The position numbers and the translations under genes are program-made. The notes under the pieces were generated by a model. The model made no database searches, was not told the origin of the DNA, and worked only from the letters and a program-made list of their open reading frames with translations. Positions 7,300 to 14,116 of a stretch of DNA of 14,116 nt are shown here, piece after piece (the stretch's first letter is position 1; each line of letters starts with the position of its first letter). The stretch is from an uncultured Collinsella sp. (GTDB lineage: Bacteria; Actinomycetota; Coriobacteriia; Coriobacteriales; Coriobacteriaceae), in contig CABSKX010000057.1 of the NCBI GenBank assembly GCA_902478365.1, positions 1-14,116 of the forward strand, in the 5' to 3' direction.

Positions 7300-7379
7300 A
7301 ACCGGAAACGGCATCCCACTCTAAGGCTGTATTCCGGGACACGGTTTCCGTTTGGGACGCCATTCGGAAAGCGCATCCC
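7300..7379. repeat. Four alternating copies of a 14-bp motif (two inverted pairs)
   Basis: Copies related to GGAAANSGCATCCC lie at 7304-7317 (plus), 7336-7349 (minus), 7354-7367 (minus) and 7366-7379 (plus). The first pair extends to 18-nt arms (7300-7317 and 7336-7353, 14 of 18 matching). They lie between the chloride-channel fragment and the convergent ogt gene, where they may act as terminator hairpins in both directions. No long T-run is present. Confidence 0.5.
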
Positions 7380-7419
7380 GTTCTTTCACGGCGTCTTGGC
7401 TATGCAAAGTGCTCGAACG

Positions 7420-7998
7420 TTATTCCTCGCACGCGCCCTCAAGCCGAAGCAACCACTCCTTGCGATCAAGCCCGCCGGCATATCCGTTGAGCGAACCATC
7501 GGCGGCAACCACGCGATGGCACGGCACAATGATCGAAATGGGATTACGCGCGACCGCGGCCCCCACGGCACGGGGAGACACAACGGGCGCTTCGTTTCCC
7601 GGTACACGATGTCGAGCCGCAACACGCTGAGCGATCTCGCCATACGTAACGACCTCGCCACGCGGGATAGAAAGCAGCTCGTACCAAACTTCACGCTGAA
7701 ACGCCGTGCCAATCATATGCAACGGCGGCGTAAACCGAGGCTCCTGCCCCGCAAAATAAGCATTCAGCCAAGCCCAAGAACGCTCAAGCACCGAAGAAGC
7801 CGCGCCATTTGCCGGACTCACCGAAGACATCCCACCGGTACCAGAAACCGCATCGGCGCCTTCAACATGTTCGGGATCTTCTTTGAGAAGCGTGGAGCCA
7901 AAGTGCTCCTGCCCCTCAAACCAAAGCCCCGTCAAACCGCGGCCATCAGCGGCAAGCAGGATTTCGCCCAAAGGCGAAGCAAACGTCGTCGTGACCAC
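7420..7998 (-). CDS. ogt: Methylated-DNA--[protein]-cysteine S-methyltransferase
   Basis: A suicide DNA repair protein that moves the alkyl group from O6-alkylguanine (and O4-alkylthymine) onto its own cysteine. The active site IIVPCHRVV is intact with Cys160 as acceptor. Upstream lie RAVGAAVARNP (143-153), which includes the guanine-flipping region, and GTAFQREVWYELLSIPRGEV (97-116), the start of the DNA-binding domain. The C-terminal NGYAGGLDRKEWLL is typical. The protein has 192 residues, slightly long because of a low-complexity insert near 41-70 between the N-terminal and catalytic domains. The start is a GTG at 7998 preceded by a strong AAAGGAG site six bases away; no ATG fits. It appears to be transcribed alone. 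No LexA box or Ada-type operator was seen upstream. Confidence 0.95.
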   Translation of the reverse strand: MVTTTFASPLGEILLAADGRGLTGLWFEGQEHFGSTLLKEDPEHVEGADAVSGTGGMSSVSPANGAASSVLERSWAWLNAYFAGQEPRFTPPLHMIGTAFQREVWYELLSIPRGEVVTYGEIAQRVAARHRVPGNEAPVVSPRAVGAAVARNPISIIVPCHRVVAADGSLNGYAGGLDRKEWLLRLEGACEE

Positions 7999-8163
7999 CA
8001 GCGGCTCCTTTCAAAACTCCGCAACATAATACCGCGAATTGTGCAGACAACCCCACAGATACGTCTGGGCGGGCTCGCAATTGCTTAAGCGAGGCTGTTT
8101 TCCCCAATCAAGCGAAGAAGACGCAGGGCTTCGACGCCAGAGCGGTACCTCTATCAGCTGAGC

Positions 8164-8334
8164 TCTAATACTTTCCCGAGAAGTGAACGAGTAAAAACGA
8201 AGCCCCGGAGCATCCACACCTTTAGCCCAAAAAACCGCAGGATTCACGCTGTAAAACCGCAGGAAATAGCGGTCAAAATATGCCAATGCTTCGGGGGTCC
8301 AAATAAGCTCGTTCACTTCACGGGAAAGTATTAG
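8164..8334. repeat. 171-nt palindrome with near-perfect 28-bp arms
   Basis: Arms 8164-8191 and 8308-8334 match as inverted copies at 27 of 28 positions, counting one skewed base, around a spacer of about 116 nt. Weaker complementarity goes inward (CCCCGGAGCAT near 8213 against the reverse complement of ATGCTTCGGGGG). A small separate hairpin, AGAGC (8139-8143) with GCTCT (8162-8166), abuts the left arm. It lies upstream of ogt in a region with no convincing gene and resembles a MITE-like element. Confidence 0.75.
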
Positions 8335-8357
8335 ACCCCGATTCACCCCAACCCCAA

Positions 8358-8516
8358 AGTCGCCCCAGGCAGCAGGCGCGACAGCGCCGCGGCTGCCGTC
8401 ACGGCCCCGCAGTCACCCCAGGCAGCAAGCGCAACGCGCCGCAGCTGCCGGCCGCGCCCCACAGTCCCCCCAAGGCGGCAGGCGCAAAGCGCCGAGGCCG
8501 CCGCCGGGACCAGGGC
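8358..8516. repeat. Three tandem imperfect repeats of 52-53 bp, each able to fold
   Basis: Units start at the shared AGT at 8358, 8411 and 8463, spaced 53 and 52 bases. Each has a C-rich lead (CCCCAGG or CCCCAAGG), then GGCAGC..GGCGC, a short spacer and GCGCC..GCTGCC or its near equivalent, so each can form its own GC-rich stem-loop. The units differ at several positions, including paired changes such as GGCAGC to GGCGGC with GCTGCC to GCCGCC. The function is unknown. They lie in the gene-free stretch 8011-8745. Confidence 0.65.
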
Positions 8517-8604
8517 CCGCAACAACCACGCGCCCCCACATCAGCCCAGCGGCCCCAACCAACAACGGCCCCATCGCAGACCGCTTGCAGCAGCGTCACC
8601 GCAG

Positions 8605-8732
8605 GCGGGGACTGGGCTTGGTTTTCAGAACACTCCGCAGACCAGTGTGGCGCCTTGTCCGCGGCTCCGAAGGAGCAGGACAAGGCGCCACACATGGTCG
8701 AGGACGTTCTGAAAACCAAGCCCGGCCCCCGC
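8605..8732. repeat. 128-nt palindrome with multi-part stem and GAA loop
   Basis: The outer arms 8605-8631 and 8706-8732 match at 25 of 27 positions. An inner pair (8641-8660 with 8678-8698) matches over 20 bases with one extra base, and CTCC/GGAG closes around GAA at the centre. The whole folds into one long bulged hairpin just beyond the asd stop codon. It could end asd transcription, but the size and layout suggest a dispersed palindromic element. Part of it recurs at the right edge of the window. Confidence 0.75.
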
Positions 8733-8745
8733 CGGACAGGTCACA

Positions 8746-9771
8746 CTACTCGCAGAGCAGCTTAGCGATCTGGACGGCGTTGGTTGCCGCGCCCTTACGG
8801 ATTTGGTCGCCGCAGCACCAGAAGGTGATGCCGCGCGCAGCCTCGGGGTTCGAGATGTCGCGGCGCACGCGGCCGACCCAAATCAGGTCCTGGTCGGAGG
8901 TGTCCATCGGCATGGGGAAGCGGTCGTGTGCATCCTCGGCAGCCATATCGTCAACCAGCTTGACGCCAGGAGCAGCAGCCAGCGCAGCACGGGCCTCTTC
9001 CACCGTAATATCGCGCTCAAACTCGAGCGTAATGCTCTCGGAGTGCGAACGCAGCACGGGCACGCGCACGCAGGTGCAGTTCACGCGCAGCTCGGGCAGG
9101 TGCATGATCTTACGACCCTCGTTTTGCAGCTTCATCTCCTCGGAGGTAAAGCCCTCCTCCTTGACGCCGCCAATCTGCGGAATCAGGTTGCTCGCCAGCT
9201 GGGCGGCAAACGCGCGCGGCTCGGGAATTTCCTCGCCACGGCCCAGGGCGGCCAGCTGAGCCTCGAGCTCGGCCATACCGGGAGCGCCAGCGCCCGAAGC
9301 CGCCTGGTACGTCGAAACGATCATGCGCTTTACGCCGGCAAGCTGATGCAGCGGCCACGTGGGAACCAGGCCGATGATGGTCGCGCAGTTGGGGTTGGCG
9401 ATAAGACCATGATGCCACTTGATATCGTCGGCATTGATCTCGGGCACGACCAGCGGCACCTCGGGATCCATGCGGAAGGCATGGCTGTTGTCGACTACGA
9501 CGGCGCCGCGCTTGACGGCCTCGGGCAGCAGCTCCTTCGCGATATCGTCGCCGGCGGCTCCGAGCACAATATCACAGCCCTCAAAGGCCTCGGGGCAAGC
9601 CTCTTCGATCACGATCTGCTCGCCGCGGAACTCAACGGTCTTGCCCGCGGAGCGTGCACTTGCCAACAGCTTGAGCTTGCCGACCGGGAACTCCTGCTCG
9701 TTGAGGCACTCGAGCATCTGGGTGCCCACGGCTCCCGTCGCGCCCAAAATAGCAACCGTGTACTGTTTCAT
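8746..9771 (-). CDS. asd: Aspartate-semialdehyde dehydrogenase
   Basis: This 341-residue enzyme reduces L-aspartyl-4-phosphate to aspartate semialdehyde with NADPH, the branch point to lysine/diaminopimelate, threonine and methionine. The N-terminal nucleotide motif GATGAVG (10-16) starts a Rossmann fold. The catalytic cysteine is Cys129 in NPNCATIIG. Substrate-binding Arg236 lies in CVRVPV, and the catalytic histidine is His243 in LRSHSES. The length is normal for the family. I chose the ATG at 9771 because it begins the conserved MKQYTVAILGATG and has AGGGGG four to five bases upstream; a longer frame to 9858 has no conserved residues. It lies 174 bases after lysC on the same strand, with hairpins between, so it probably has its own promoter or is only partly co-transcribed with lysC. 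Confidence 0.95.
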   Translation of the reverse strand: MKQYTVAILGATGAVGTQMLECLNEQEFPVGKLKLLASARSAGKTVEFRGEQIVIEEACPEAFEGCDIVLGAAGDDIAKELLPEAVKRGAVVVDNSHAFRMDPEVPLVVPEINADDIKWHHGLIANPNCATIIGLVPTWPLHQLAGVKRMIVSTYQAASGAGAPGMAELEAQLAALGRGEEIPEPRAFAAQLASNLIPQIGGVKEEGFTSEEMKLQNEGRKIMHLPELRVNCTCVRVPVLRSHSESITLEFERDITVEEARAALAAAPGVKLVDDMAAEDAHDRFPMPMDTSDQDLIWVGRVRRDISNPEAARGITFWCCGDQIRKGAATNAVQIAKLLCE

Positions 9772-9845
9772 GCTTCCCCCTTTAAAGGTTTTGGCTTTTG
9801 CCCGCACGCCGAGCGGGCTGATTATTGTTGCCAGTGTATACAAGA

Positions 9846-9872
9846 ACGGGGCGGACACGAAACCCGCCCCGT
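9846..9872 (-). terminator. Hairpin between lysC and asd (asd-proximal)
   Basis: ACGGGGCGG (9846-9854) pairs perfectly with CCGCCCCGT (9864-9872) around a 9-nt loop; on the minus strand it is followed by TCTTG, a weak tail. It lies about 75 bases upstream of the asd start. Another small hairpin, GCCCGC/GCGGGC (9800-9805 with 9813-9818), lies in the asd leader. Confidence 0.5.
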
Positions 9873-9902
9873 CGAAACGAAACCGAAACGAAACGCCCCG
9901 CC

Positions 9903-9934
9903 GTAGATTTTTGGCGCGTGCCCCAACAATCTAC
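9903..9934 (-). terminator. Hairpin just after the lysC stop codon
   Basis: Bases 9903-9914 pair with 9923-9934 at 11 of 12 positions around an 8-nt loop, beginning 11 bases past the lysC stop. The minus-strand tail is GC-rich rather than a T-run, so termination would be partial or aided by the second hairpin at 9846-9872. Confidence 0.4.
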
Positions 9935-9945
9935 CGAGACAGTCA

Positions 9946-11334
9946 CTACTTGTGGAGTGCTGACAGGGCGGGATCGACCGGTACGGGGGCCTCCAGGTCG
10001 GAGACCTTCACAATGCCGTTTTCGTCGGAGAAGGCACGGTAAATGGTCTGAATCGCCAAGTCGAAGTCCTTCTCCTCGACACCGATAATGATGTTGATCT
10101 CGTCGCAGCTCTGCGAAATCATGCGCACGCTCACGCCCGCCTGGCCAAGCATGCCAAACAGGTGGCCAGAGATGCCAGCACGACCGCGCAGGTTACGACC
10201 GACGGTCGCGATAAGCGCCAGGCCCTCGACAACCTCGATCTCGAGCGGCTCGACCTCCTGCTGAATGTCGCCCACGAGCGAGTACAGTGAATCGTGAACG
10301 TCTTGCTCCTGCACCACGGCGCCAAAGCGGTCGACGCCGGTGGGCATATGCTCGACAGAAACGTCATAACGCTCGAAGACCGAAAGCGCACGGCGCATAA
10401 AGCCGACACGGGGCTTGGTGCGGTCGCGGGCAACGTTGATGGCGACAAAGCCGCGCTTGCCGGTCACGCCGGTAATGATGGGCTCCGCCTCGCCCTCGTC
10501 AGCCGTCTCGCTAATGATGGTGCCGGGGTCCTGCGGCGCATTGGTGTTCTTGATGACCAGCGGAATACCCGCCTCGCGCACGGGGAACACGGCCTCCTCG
10601 TGCAGGACGCTTGCACCCATGTACGAAAGCTCGCGCAGCTCCTCGTAGGTAACGCGCGCAATGGGCTGAGCCTCGGGAACAATACGCGGATCGGCAGAAT
10701 AGAAGCCCGAGACGTCGGTCCAGTTCTCGTACAGATCGGCGCCCAGGCACTTGGCCAGGATCGAGCCCGAGATATCGCCGCCGCCACGGTCGAGCAGCTT
10801 GATCTGGCCCTCACGCGTCGCGCCGTAGAAACCGGGCATAACAAAGCCGCCCTGCTGACCGTACTCCTGCACCAGCTCGGAGGTACGATTCATGCTGAGC
10901 GTACCGTCGTGATGGAACGCCACAACCGTCGCGGCGTCCAGGAACGGCAGGCCCAGGTACTCGGCCATCAGGCGAGCGGTGAAATACTCGCCGCGGCTCA
11001 CGAGCTCCTCGGTAGAGTAGCCGCCCGAGCGGGCGCGCTCGGCAAAGGCCGCAAACTCCTCGCGGATGGGATAGGTGAGCTCCAGCTCGTCAGCGATATC
11101 AAAATAGCGCTGGCCAATGTCCTCGAGCAGTTCCTCGCACGACACGTGATACTTAACGTGCGCGTTAACCAGGTAGAGCAGGTCGGTCACCTTGGTGTCG
11201 CCCTTAAAGCGGCGGCCGCAGGCGGAAACCACCACAAAACGGCGGGCAGGGTCGGCATCGACGATGGCCTTGATCTTTTTGAAGTGTTCGGCGTCGGCGA
11301 CCGACGAGCCGCCAAACTTGGCAATCTTAATCAT
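9946..11334 (-). CDS. lysC: Aspartate kinase (monofunctional, two ACT domains)
   Basis: This 462-residue enzyme phosphorylates L-aspartate to 4-phospho-aspartate, the first step to lysine, threonine and methionine. The kinase domain begins with KFGGSS (6-11). It continues with SRGEYFTARL (113-122), the aspartate-site region, and RGGGDISGS (183-191), a variant of the usual RGGSD motif, then WTDVSGFYSADPRIV (205-219). The C-terminal part from about 290 holds two ACT domains (about 296-360 and 372-440), including VGRNLRGRAGISGHLFGMLG, which normally bind the lysine or threonine that feeds back on the enzyme. There is no homoserine dehydrogenase fusion. The ATG at 11334 begins the conserved MIKIAKFGG; an AGAAAGG site lies about 13 bases away, further than usual. 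It is divergent from thrC. Confidence 0.95.
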   Translation of the reverse strand: MIKIAKFGGSSVADAEHFKKIKAIVDADPARRFVVVSACGRRFKGDTKVTDLLYLVNAHVKYHVSCEELLEDIGQRYFDIADELELTYPIREEFAAFAERARSGGYSTEELVSRGEYFTARLMAEYLGLPFLDAATVVAFHHDGTLSMNRTSELVQEYGQQGGFVMPGFYGATREGQIKLLDRGGGDISGSILAKCLGADLYENWTDVSGFYSADPRIVPEAQPIARVTYEELRELSYMGASVLHEEAVFPVREAGIPLVIKNTNAPQDPGTIISETADEGEAEPIITGVTGKRGFVAINVARDRTKPRVGFMRRALSVFERYDVSVEHMPTGVDRFGAVVQEQDVHDSLYSLVGDIQQEVEPLEIEVVEGLALIATVGRNLRGRAGISGHLFGMLGQAGVSVRMISQSCDEINIIIGVEEKDFDLAIQTIYRAFSDENGIVKVSDLEAPVPVDPALSALHK

Positions 11335-11438
11335 GGGCTGGAGGTTACCTTTCTAAAAAGCCTCTGCGAACCTATTTTGCGCGCTCTGATACCATGGTTT
11401 CACCGATTGGGACCAAGGCATCCGAGGAGCAGTGTTAT
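11335..11438. promoter_or_regulatory. Divergent intergenic region between lysC and thrC
   Basis: These 104 bases must carry or follow the promoters of both divergent genes. I see no lysine riboswitch, T-box or Thr/Ile-rich leader peptide, and the gap is too short for a full lysine riboswitch. No -35/-10 pair stands out on either strand. The thrC ribosome binding site is GAGGAG at 11424-11429. Confidence 0.4.
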
Positions 11439-12956
11439 ATGGGAACTTATCATAGTACACGAGGACGCACTTTATCGTGCTCAAGTAAGGTGGCAATCCG
11501 TACCGGCATCGCTCCCGACGGGGGTTTGTTTGTCTCGGACGAGCTCGGCGCCCAGCAGGTCGATATCAGCTCGCTTGCAGATAAATCGTACTTTGAAATC
11601 GCTCAAGATGTGTTGGGAATGTTACTGAATGATTACACGGACGAAGAAATTTCGGCGTGTGTCGACGAGGCATACCGCGGCACGTTCGCGAGTGAAGAGG
11701 TTACGCCGCTCGTCAAACTCGACGCTGCGCCGGGCGCTGACGCCCCTCAGACCTATGTGATGGAGCTCTTTGGCGGTCCCACGAGCGCCTTCAAGGACGT
11801 CGCCCTGCAGATGCTCCCCCGCCTCATGGCCCGCACTTCCGCCAAGGACGGCGGCGCTGAGCGCATCATGATCGTCACCGCCACGTCGGGCGACACAGGC
11901 AAGGCCGCGCTCGCCGGTTTTGCCGACGCTCCGGGCACGGGCATCACCGTCTTTTATCCCGAGGGCAAGGTCAGCCGCGTCCAGAACCTGCAGATGTCCA
12001 CGCAGGAGGGCGACAACGTCGCCGTCTGCGGTATCCGCGGCAACTTTGACGACGCTCAGAGCGCCGTCAAGCGCATCTTTGCCGATAAGGAGCTTGCCGA
12101 GCGTCTGGAGGCCGCCGGCACGGTGCTTTCGAGCGCCAACTCCATCAATGTCGGTCGCCTGGTACCGCAGGTCGTCTACTACTTTGCCGCCTATGCGCAG
12201 CTGCTGCGCGCCGGCGCCATCAAGGCCGGCGACGCCGTAGAGTTCTGCGTACCGACCGGCAACTTTGGCGATATCTTGGCCGGCTACTACGCCAAGCGCA
12301 TGGGTCTGCCCGTCGCCAAGCTCGTCGTGGCGAGCGACAAGAACAACGTGCTGGCTGACTTCCTGACCACCGGCGTCTACGACCGCAACCGCCCGTTCTT
12401 CACGACCATCTCGCCGTCGATGGACATCCTCATCAGCTCCAACCTGGAGCGCATGCTGTACTTCCTGTCCGATGGCGACTGCGAGCTCGTTGCCGGCCTT
12501 ATGGAGCAGCTGGCGCAAACGGGTCGCTACGAGGTGCCCGCCGAGCTGCTAGCCAAGATTCAGAGCGTCTTTGGCTGCGGCTGGGCCAGCGAGGACGAGG
12601 TCCGCACTGCCATCAAGAGCTGCTGGGACGCGAACGGCTACGTGATCGACCCGCACACCGCTTGCGGCTATCACGTCTTTGAGCAGGTCGCTCCCGCCGA
12701 GGGCGCCAAGGCCCGCGTGCTGCTTTCGACCGCCAGCCCCTACAAGTTCCCGCGCGCCTGCTGCGACGCCCTGGGCCTCGACGTTCCCGAGGACGACTTT
12801 GAGGCCATGCGCGTGCTCGAGCAGGCCACCAACACGGTTGCCCCGACCCAGCTCGCCGAACTCGAATCCAAGCCCGTCCGCTTCGAAGACGTCTGCGACG
12901 TCGACGAGATGGCGAGCTACGTCGAGTCTGCAGCAAAACGAATGAGCACCAACTAG
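11439..12956 (+). CDS. thrC: Threonine synthase
   Basis: A 505-residue PLP-dependent enzyme that converts O-phospho-homoserine to threonine, the last step of threonine synthesis. The N-terminal domain begins MGTYHSTRG, as usual for the long class of threonine synthases. The cofactor lysine is Lys119 in GGPTSAFKDVALQ. The phosphate-binding loop ATSGDTGKA lies at 148-156. PTGNFGDILAGYYAKRMGLP further on marks the second conserved PLP-site region. The length is normal for this class. The ATG at 11439 has GAGGAG nine bases upstream and matches the family start; an in-frame ATG at 11394 would add 15 non-conserved residues. A GAAA-tetraloop hairpin follows the stop, so it may be transcribed separately from thrB. 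Confidence 0.95.
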   Translation: MGTYHSTRGRTLSCSSKVAIRTGIAPDGGLFVSDELGAQQVDISSLADKSYFEIAQDVLGMLLNDYTDEEISACVDEAYRGTFASEEVTPLVKLDAAPGADAPQTYVMELFGGPTSAFKDVALQMLPRLMARTSAKDGGAERIMIVTATSGDTGKAALAGFADAPGTGITVFYPEGKVSRVQNLQMSTQEGDNVAVCGIRGNFDDAQSAVKRIFADKELAERLEAAGTVLSSANSINVGRLVPQVVYYFAAYAQLLRAGAIKAGDAVEFCVPTGNFGDILAGYYAKRMGLPVAKLVVASDKNNVLADFLTTGVYDRNRPFFTTISPSMDILISSNLERMLYFLSDGDCELVAGLMEQLAQTGRYEVPAELLAKIQSVFGCGWASEDEVRTAIKSCWDANGYVIDPHTACGYHVFEQVAPAEGAKARVLLSTASPYKFPRACCDALGLDVPEDDFEAMRVLEQATNTVAPTQLAELESKPVRFEDVCDVDEMASYVESAAKRMSTN

Positions 12957-12968
12957 ATCCCTTATTAA

Positions 12969-12988
12969 GCGCCGGCGAAAGCCGGCGC
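12969..12988 (+). terminator. Intrinsic terminator after thrC
   Basis: GCGCCGGC (12969-12976) and GCCGGCGC (12981-12988) form a perfect 8-bp GC stem closed by a GAAA tetraloop, 12 bases after the thrC stop. The tail ACCTTCTAATTATTT is T-rich but interrupted. Confidence 0.7.
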
Positions 12989-13031
12989 ACCTTCTAATTA
13001 TTTAGCTTTCGGGATGATGACGAGCATGCGA

Positions 13032-13143
13032 GCGGGTCTGGCCGTTTAGTTCGTCGTGAGTTCCGCACGAGCCGGAAAGCACTTAATGTGCTTTCCGAGC
13101 GAGCCAGGACTGCCCGAGCAGCGAACTAAACGGCCAGACCCGC
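13032..13143. repeat. 112-nt palindrome with perfect 22-bp arms, upstream of thrB
   Basis: Arms 13032-13053 and 13122-13143 are exact inverted copies over 22 bases. At the centre, GGAAAGCAC (13074-13082) pairs perfectly with GTGCTTTCC (13088-13096) around TTAAT; the parts between are less regular. The right arm ends two bases before the thrB AGGAGGA site (13146-13152), so a transcript reading through from thrC would fold directly against the thrB ribosome binding site. Confidence 0.85.
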
Positions 13144-13157
13144 CCAGGAGGACCCAC

Positions 13158-14039
13158 ATGATCAAAATCACCGTCCCAGCAACCAGCGCCAACCTAGGCA
13201 TTGGCTACGACACCCTCGGCATGGCCGTCAGCCTCTACTCGCACTTCACCTTCGAGCGCGCCGACAAGCTCACCATCACGGGCTGCCCCGAGGAGTTCCA
13301 AAACGAGAATAACCTGGTCTACGTGAGCTTTGTCGATGCTCTGGCCGCCTGGGGCGAGCCGGCTTTCCCCGTTGCCATCGACATTCAAACCGACGTGCCC
13401 GTCGCCCGCGGCCTGGGTTCCAGCTCCACCTGCGTCGTCGCTGGCATCATGGCGGCCGCCGCGCTGACGGGCCACACCGTCGACCGCGCCGAGCTCGTCC
13501 GCATTGCCACCGAGGTCGAGGGCCATCCCGATAACGTCGCCCCCGCCATCCTGGGCGGCGCCGTCTGTTCCTTTACGCCGACTGATTCGCTCCCCCAGTG
13601 CCTGCGCTACGAGGTGAGCGATCGCTTGCGTTTTATTACCGTAATTCCACCCTACGAGGTGCATACGAGCGAGGCGCGCAAGGTTGTGCCGCAGGAGATT
13701 CCACTCTCCACCGCCGTATGGCAAATGGGCCGCATCGCCGGCATGACGCGCGGCCTGGAGACCGGCGACCTCGACCAGATTGCCGCCGCTAATGACGACC
13801 GCATCCAGGAGCCCTATCGTCGCCGCCTCATCCCCGACTACAACGCCGTGCGCGATACCTGCCTTAACGGCGGCGCCAAGACCATCTGGATTAGTGGTTC
13901 GGGCTCGACCCTCATGGCCGTGACTGACGACACCATCGTGGCAAAGTTCCTGCAGGTCAAGCTGCGTGAGCAGTTCCCCAAGTGTGACACGCATATTCTG
14001 ACGTGCGACACCGAGGGCGCTCAAATCGAGTACCTGTAG
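13158..14039 (+). CDS. thrB: Homoserine kinase
   Basis: A 293-residue GHMP-family kinase that phosphorylates homoserine with ATP to give O-phospho-homoserine, the substrate of threonine synthase encoded upstream. The N-terminus MIKITVPATSANLGIGYDTL is the standard first GHMP motif. The ATP-binding loop PVARGLGSSST lies at 81-91. EGHPDNVAPAILGG (121-134) is the homoserine-kinase block, and the C-terminal SGSGSTLMAV is the third motif. The length is typical. The ATG at 13158 follows AGGAGGA by five bases; a longer frame from 13056 runs through the palindrome and is not conserved. It lies 201 bases from thrC, separated by a terminator and a large hairpin, so the two may be expressed unequally. 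Confidence 0.95.
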   Translation: MIKITVPATSANLGIGYDTLGMAVSLYSHFTFERADKLTITGCPEEFQNENNLVYVSFVDALAAWGEPAFPVAIDIQTDVPVARGLGSSSTCVVAGIMAAAALTGHTVDRAELVRIATEVEGHPDNVAPAILGGAVCSFTPTDSLPQCLRYEVSDRLRFITVIPPYEVHTSEARKVVPQEIPLSTAVWQMGRIAGMTRGLETGDLDQIAAANDDRIQEPYRRRLIPDYNAVRDTCLNGGAKTIWISGSGSTLMAVTDDTIVAKFLQVKLREQFPKCDTHILTCDTEGAQIEYL

Positions 14040-14116
14040 CGCCCTGCCTCATTGCTCTCACCGGTCCCCTTGGGGCTTCCCCTGAAAACGTCCTCGATCA
14101 TGAATTGCCCCGTCGT
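14040..14116. other. Downstream of thrB: start of a palindromic element, cut by the window edge
   Basis: AACGTCCTCGATCATG (14087-14102) matches the reverse complement of 8693-8708 in the large palindrome at 15 of 16 positions, and is again preceded by an A-rich CTGAAA. This could be one arm of a related element that continues beyond the window. Short CCCC/GGGG pairings near 14066-14082 are too small to call a terminator. Confidence 0.35.

Noticed and set aside
8120..8170. tRNA-like D-arm on the minus strand (AGCTCAGCTGATAGAG)
   Set aside because: No anticodon arm, T-arm or acceptor stem pairs around it; the stretch is better explained by the AGAGC/GCTCT hairpin.
8011..8346. A 111-codon open frame on the minus strand ending 12 bases before ogt, whose stop overlaps the ogt ribosome binding site
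   Set aside because: The spacing looks operon-like, but the start is a GTG without a ribosome binding site, codon use is unlike the neighbours, no family is recognisable, and the frame runs across both arms of the 171-nt palindrome.
8340..8520. Possible CRISPR-like array of short repeats
   Set aside because: The units are contiguous, diverged along their whole length and have no repeat-spacer alternation.
8803..9906. Long plus-strand open frame (367 codons) opposite asd
   Set aside because: The minus strand encodes an intact Asd with all catalytic residues; the antisense frame is a codon-bias shadow.
11335..11438. Possible lysine riboswitch or T-box before lysC or thrC
   Set aside because: The gap is too short and shows no lysine-riboswitch helices, T-box sequence or terminator/antiterminator pair.
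10294..11628. Long plus-strand open frame (444 codons) opposite lysC, running into thrC
   Set aside because: It is antisense to a complete aspartate kinase and enters thrC in the wrong frame; no ribosome binding site or motif supports it.
11622..12518. Minus-strand open frame (298 codons) opposite thrC
   Set aside because: It is a shadow of threonine synthase with low-complexity composition and no recognisable domain.
13194..14024. Minus-strand open frame (276 codons) opposite thrB
   Set aside because: It is a shadow of homoserine kinase; Gly/Ala/Asp-rich with no domain features.

Overview
The window looks like a chromosomal segment of a high-GC Gram-positive gut bacterium of the class Coriobacteriia, most likely Collinsella or a close relative. 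This rests on GC-rich codon use, actinobacterial-type gene content, a LexA box of the Gram-positive/actinobacterial type, and intergenic palindromes of a kind I associate with Collinsella genomes. The class is a fairly safe inference; the genus is less certain. No rRNA, intact tRNA, CRISPR array or insertion sequence was seen.

Layout. Bases 1-97 may hold the tail of an unidentified gene. A membrane-anchored XRE-type regulator (360-1274) lies between two hairpins that share an AGTTGYGGTG core. After a third, larger palindrome comes a small conserved protein of unknown function (1723-2043). On the minus strand follows a two-gene ABC exporter operon: ATPase 4930-5631, then a large FtsX/MacB-type permease 2159-4924. 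It is bracketed by inverted copies of one 37-bp repeat. Next is a GyrI-like protein (5903-6541) behind a LexA-type operator. A broken Abi_2 (AbiD/F-type) abortive-infection gene, with a structured RNA leader still upstream, is welded to the last 70 codons of a ClC chloride channel (6713-7275). An O6-alkylguanine-DNA alkyltransferase follows on the minus strand (7420-7998). Bases 8011-8745 carry no convincing gene but hold two large palindromes and three tandem hairpin repeats.

The right third is an aspartate-family amino-acid cluster. lysC and asd lie on the minus strand, and thrC and thrB run divergently on the plus strand. Aspartate kinase and aspartate-semialdehyde dehydrogenase make aspartate semialdehyde; homoserine kinase and threonine synthase turn homoserine into threonine. 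The linking enzyme, homoserine dehydrogenase, is not in the window.

The observations most worth following are: the LexA box ahead of a GyrI-like gene, close to an alkylguanine repair gene, which suggests a small DNA-alkylation response; the RNA leader with two interleaved stems that buries the ribosome binding site of the dead Abi_2 gene; and the unusual density of long palindromes, at least six over 65 nt, between genes.
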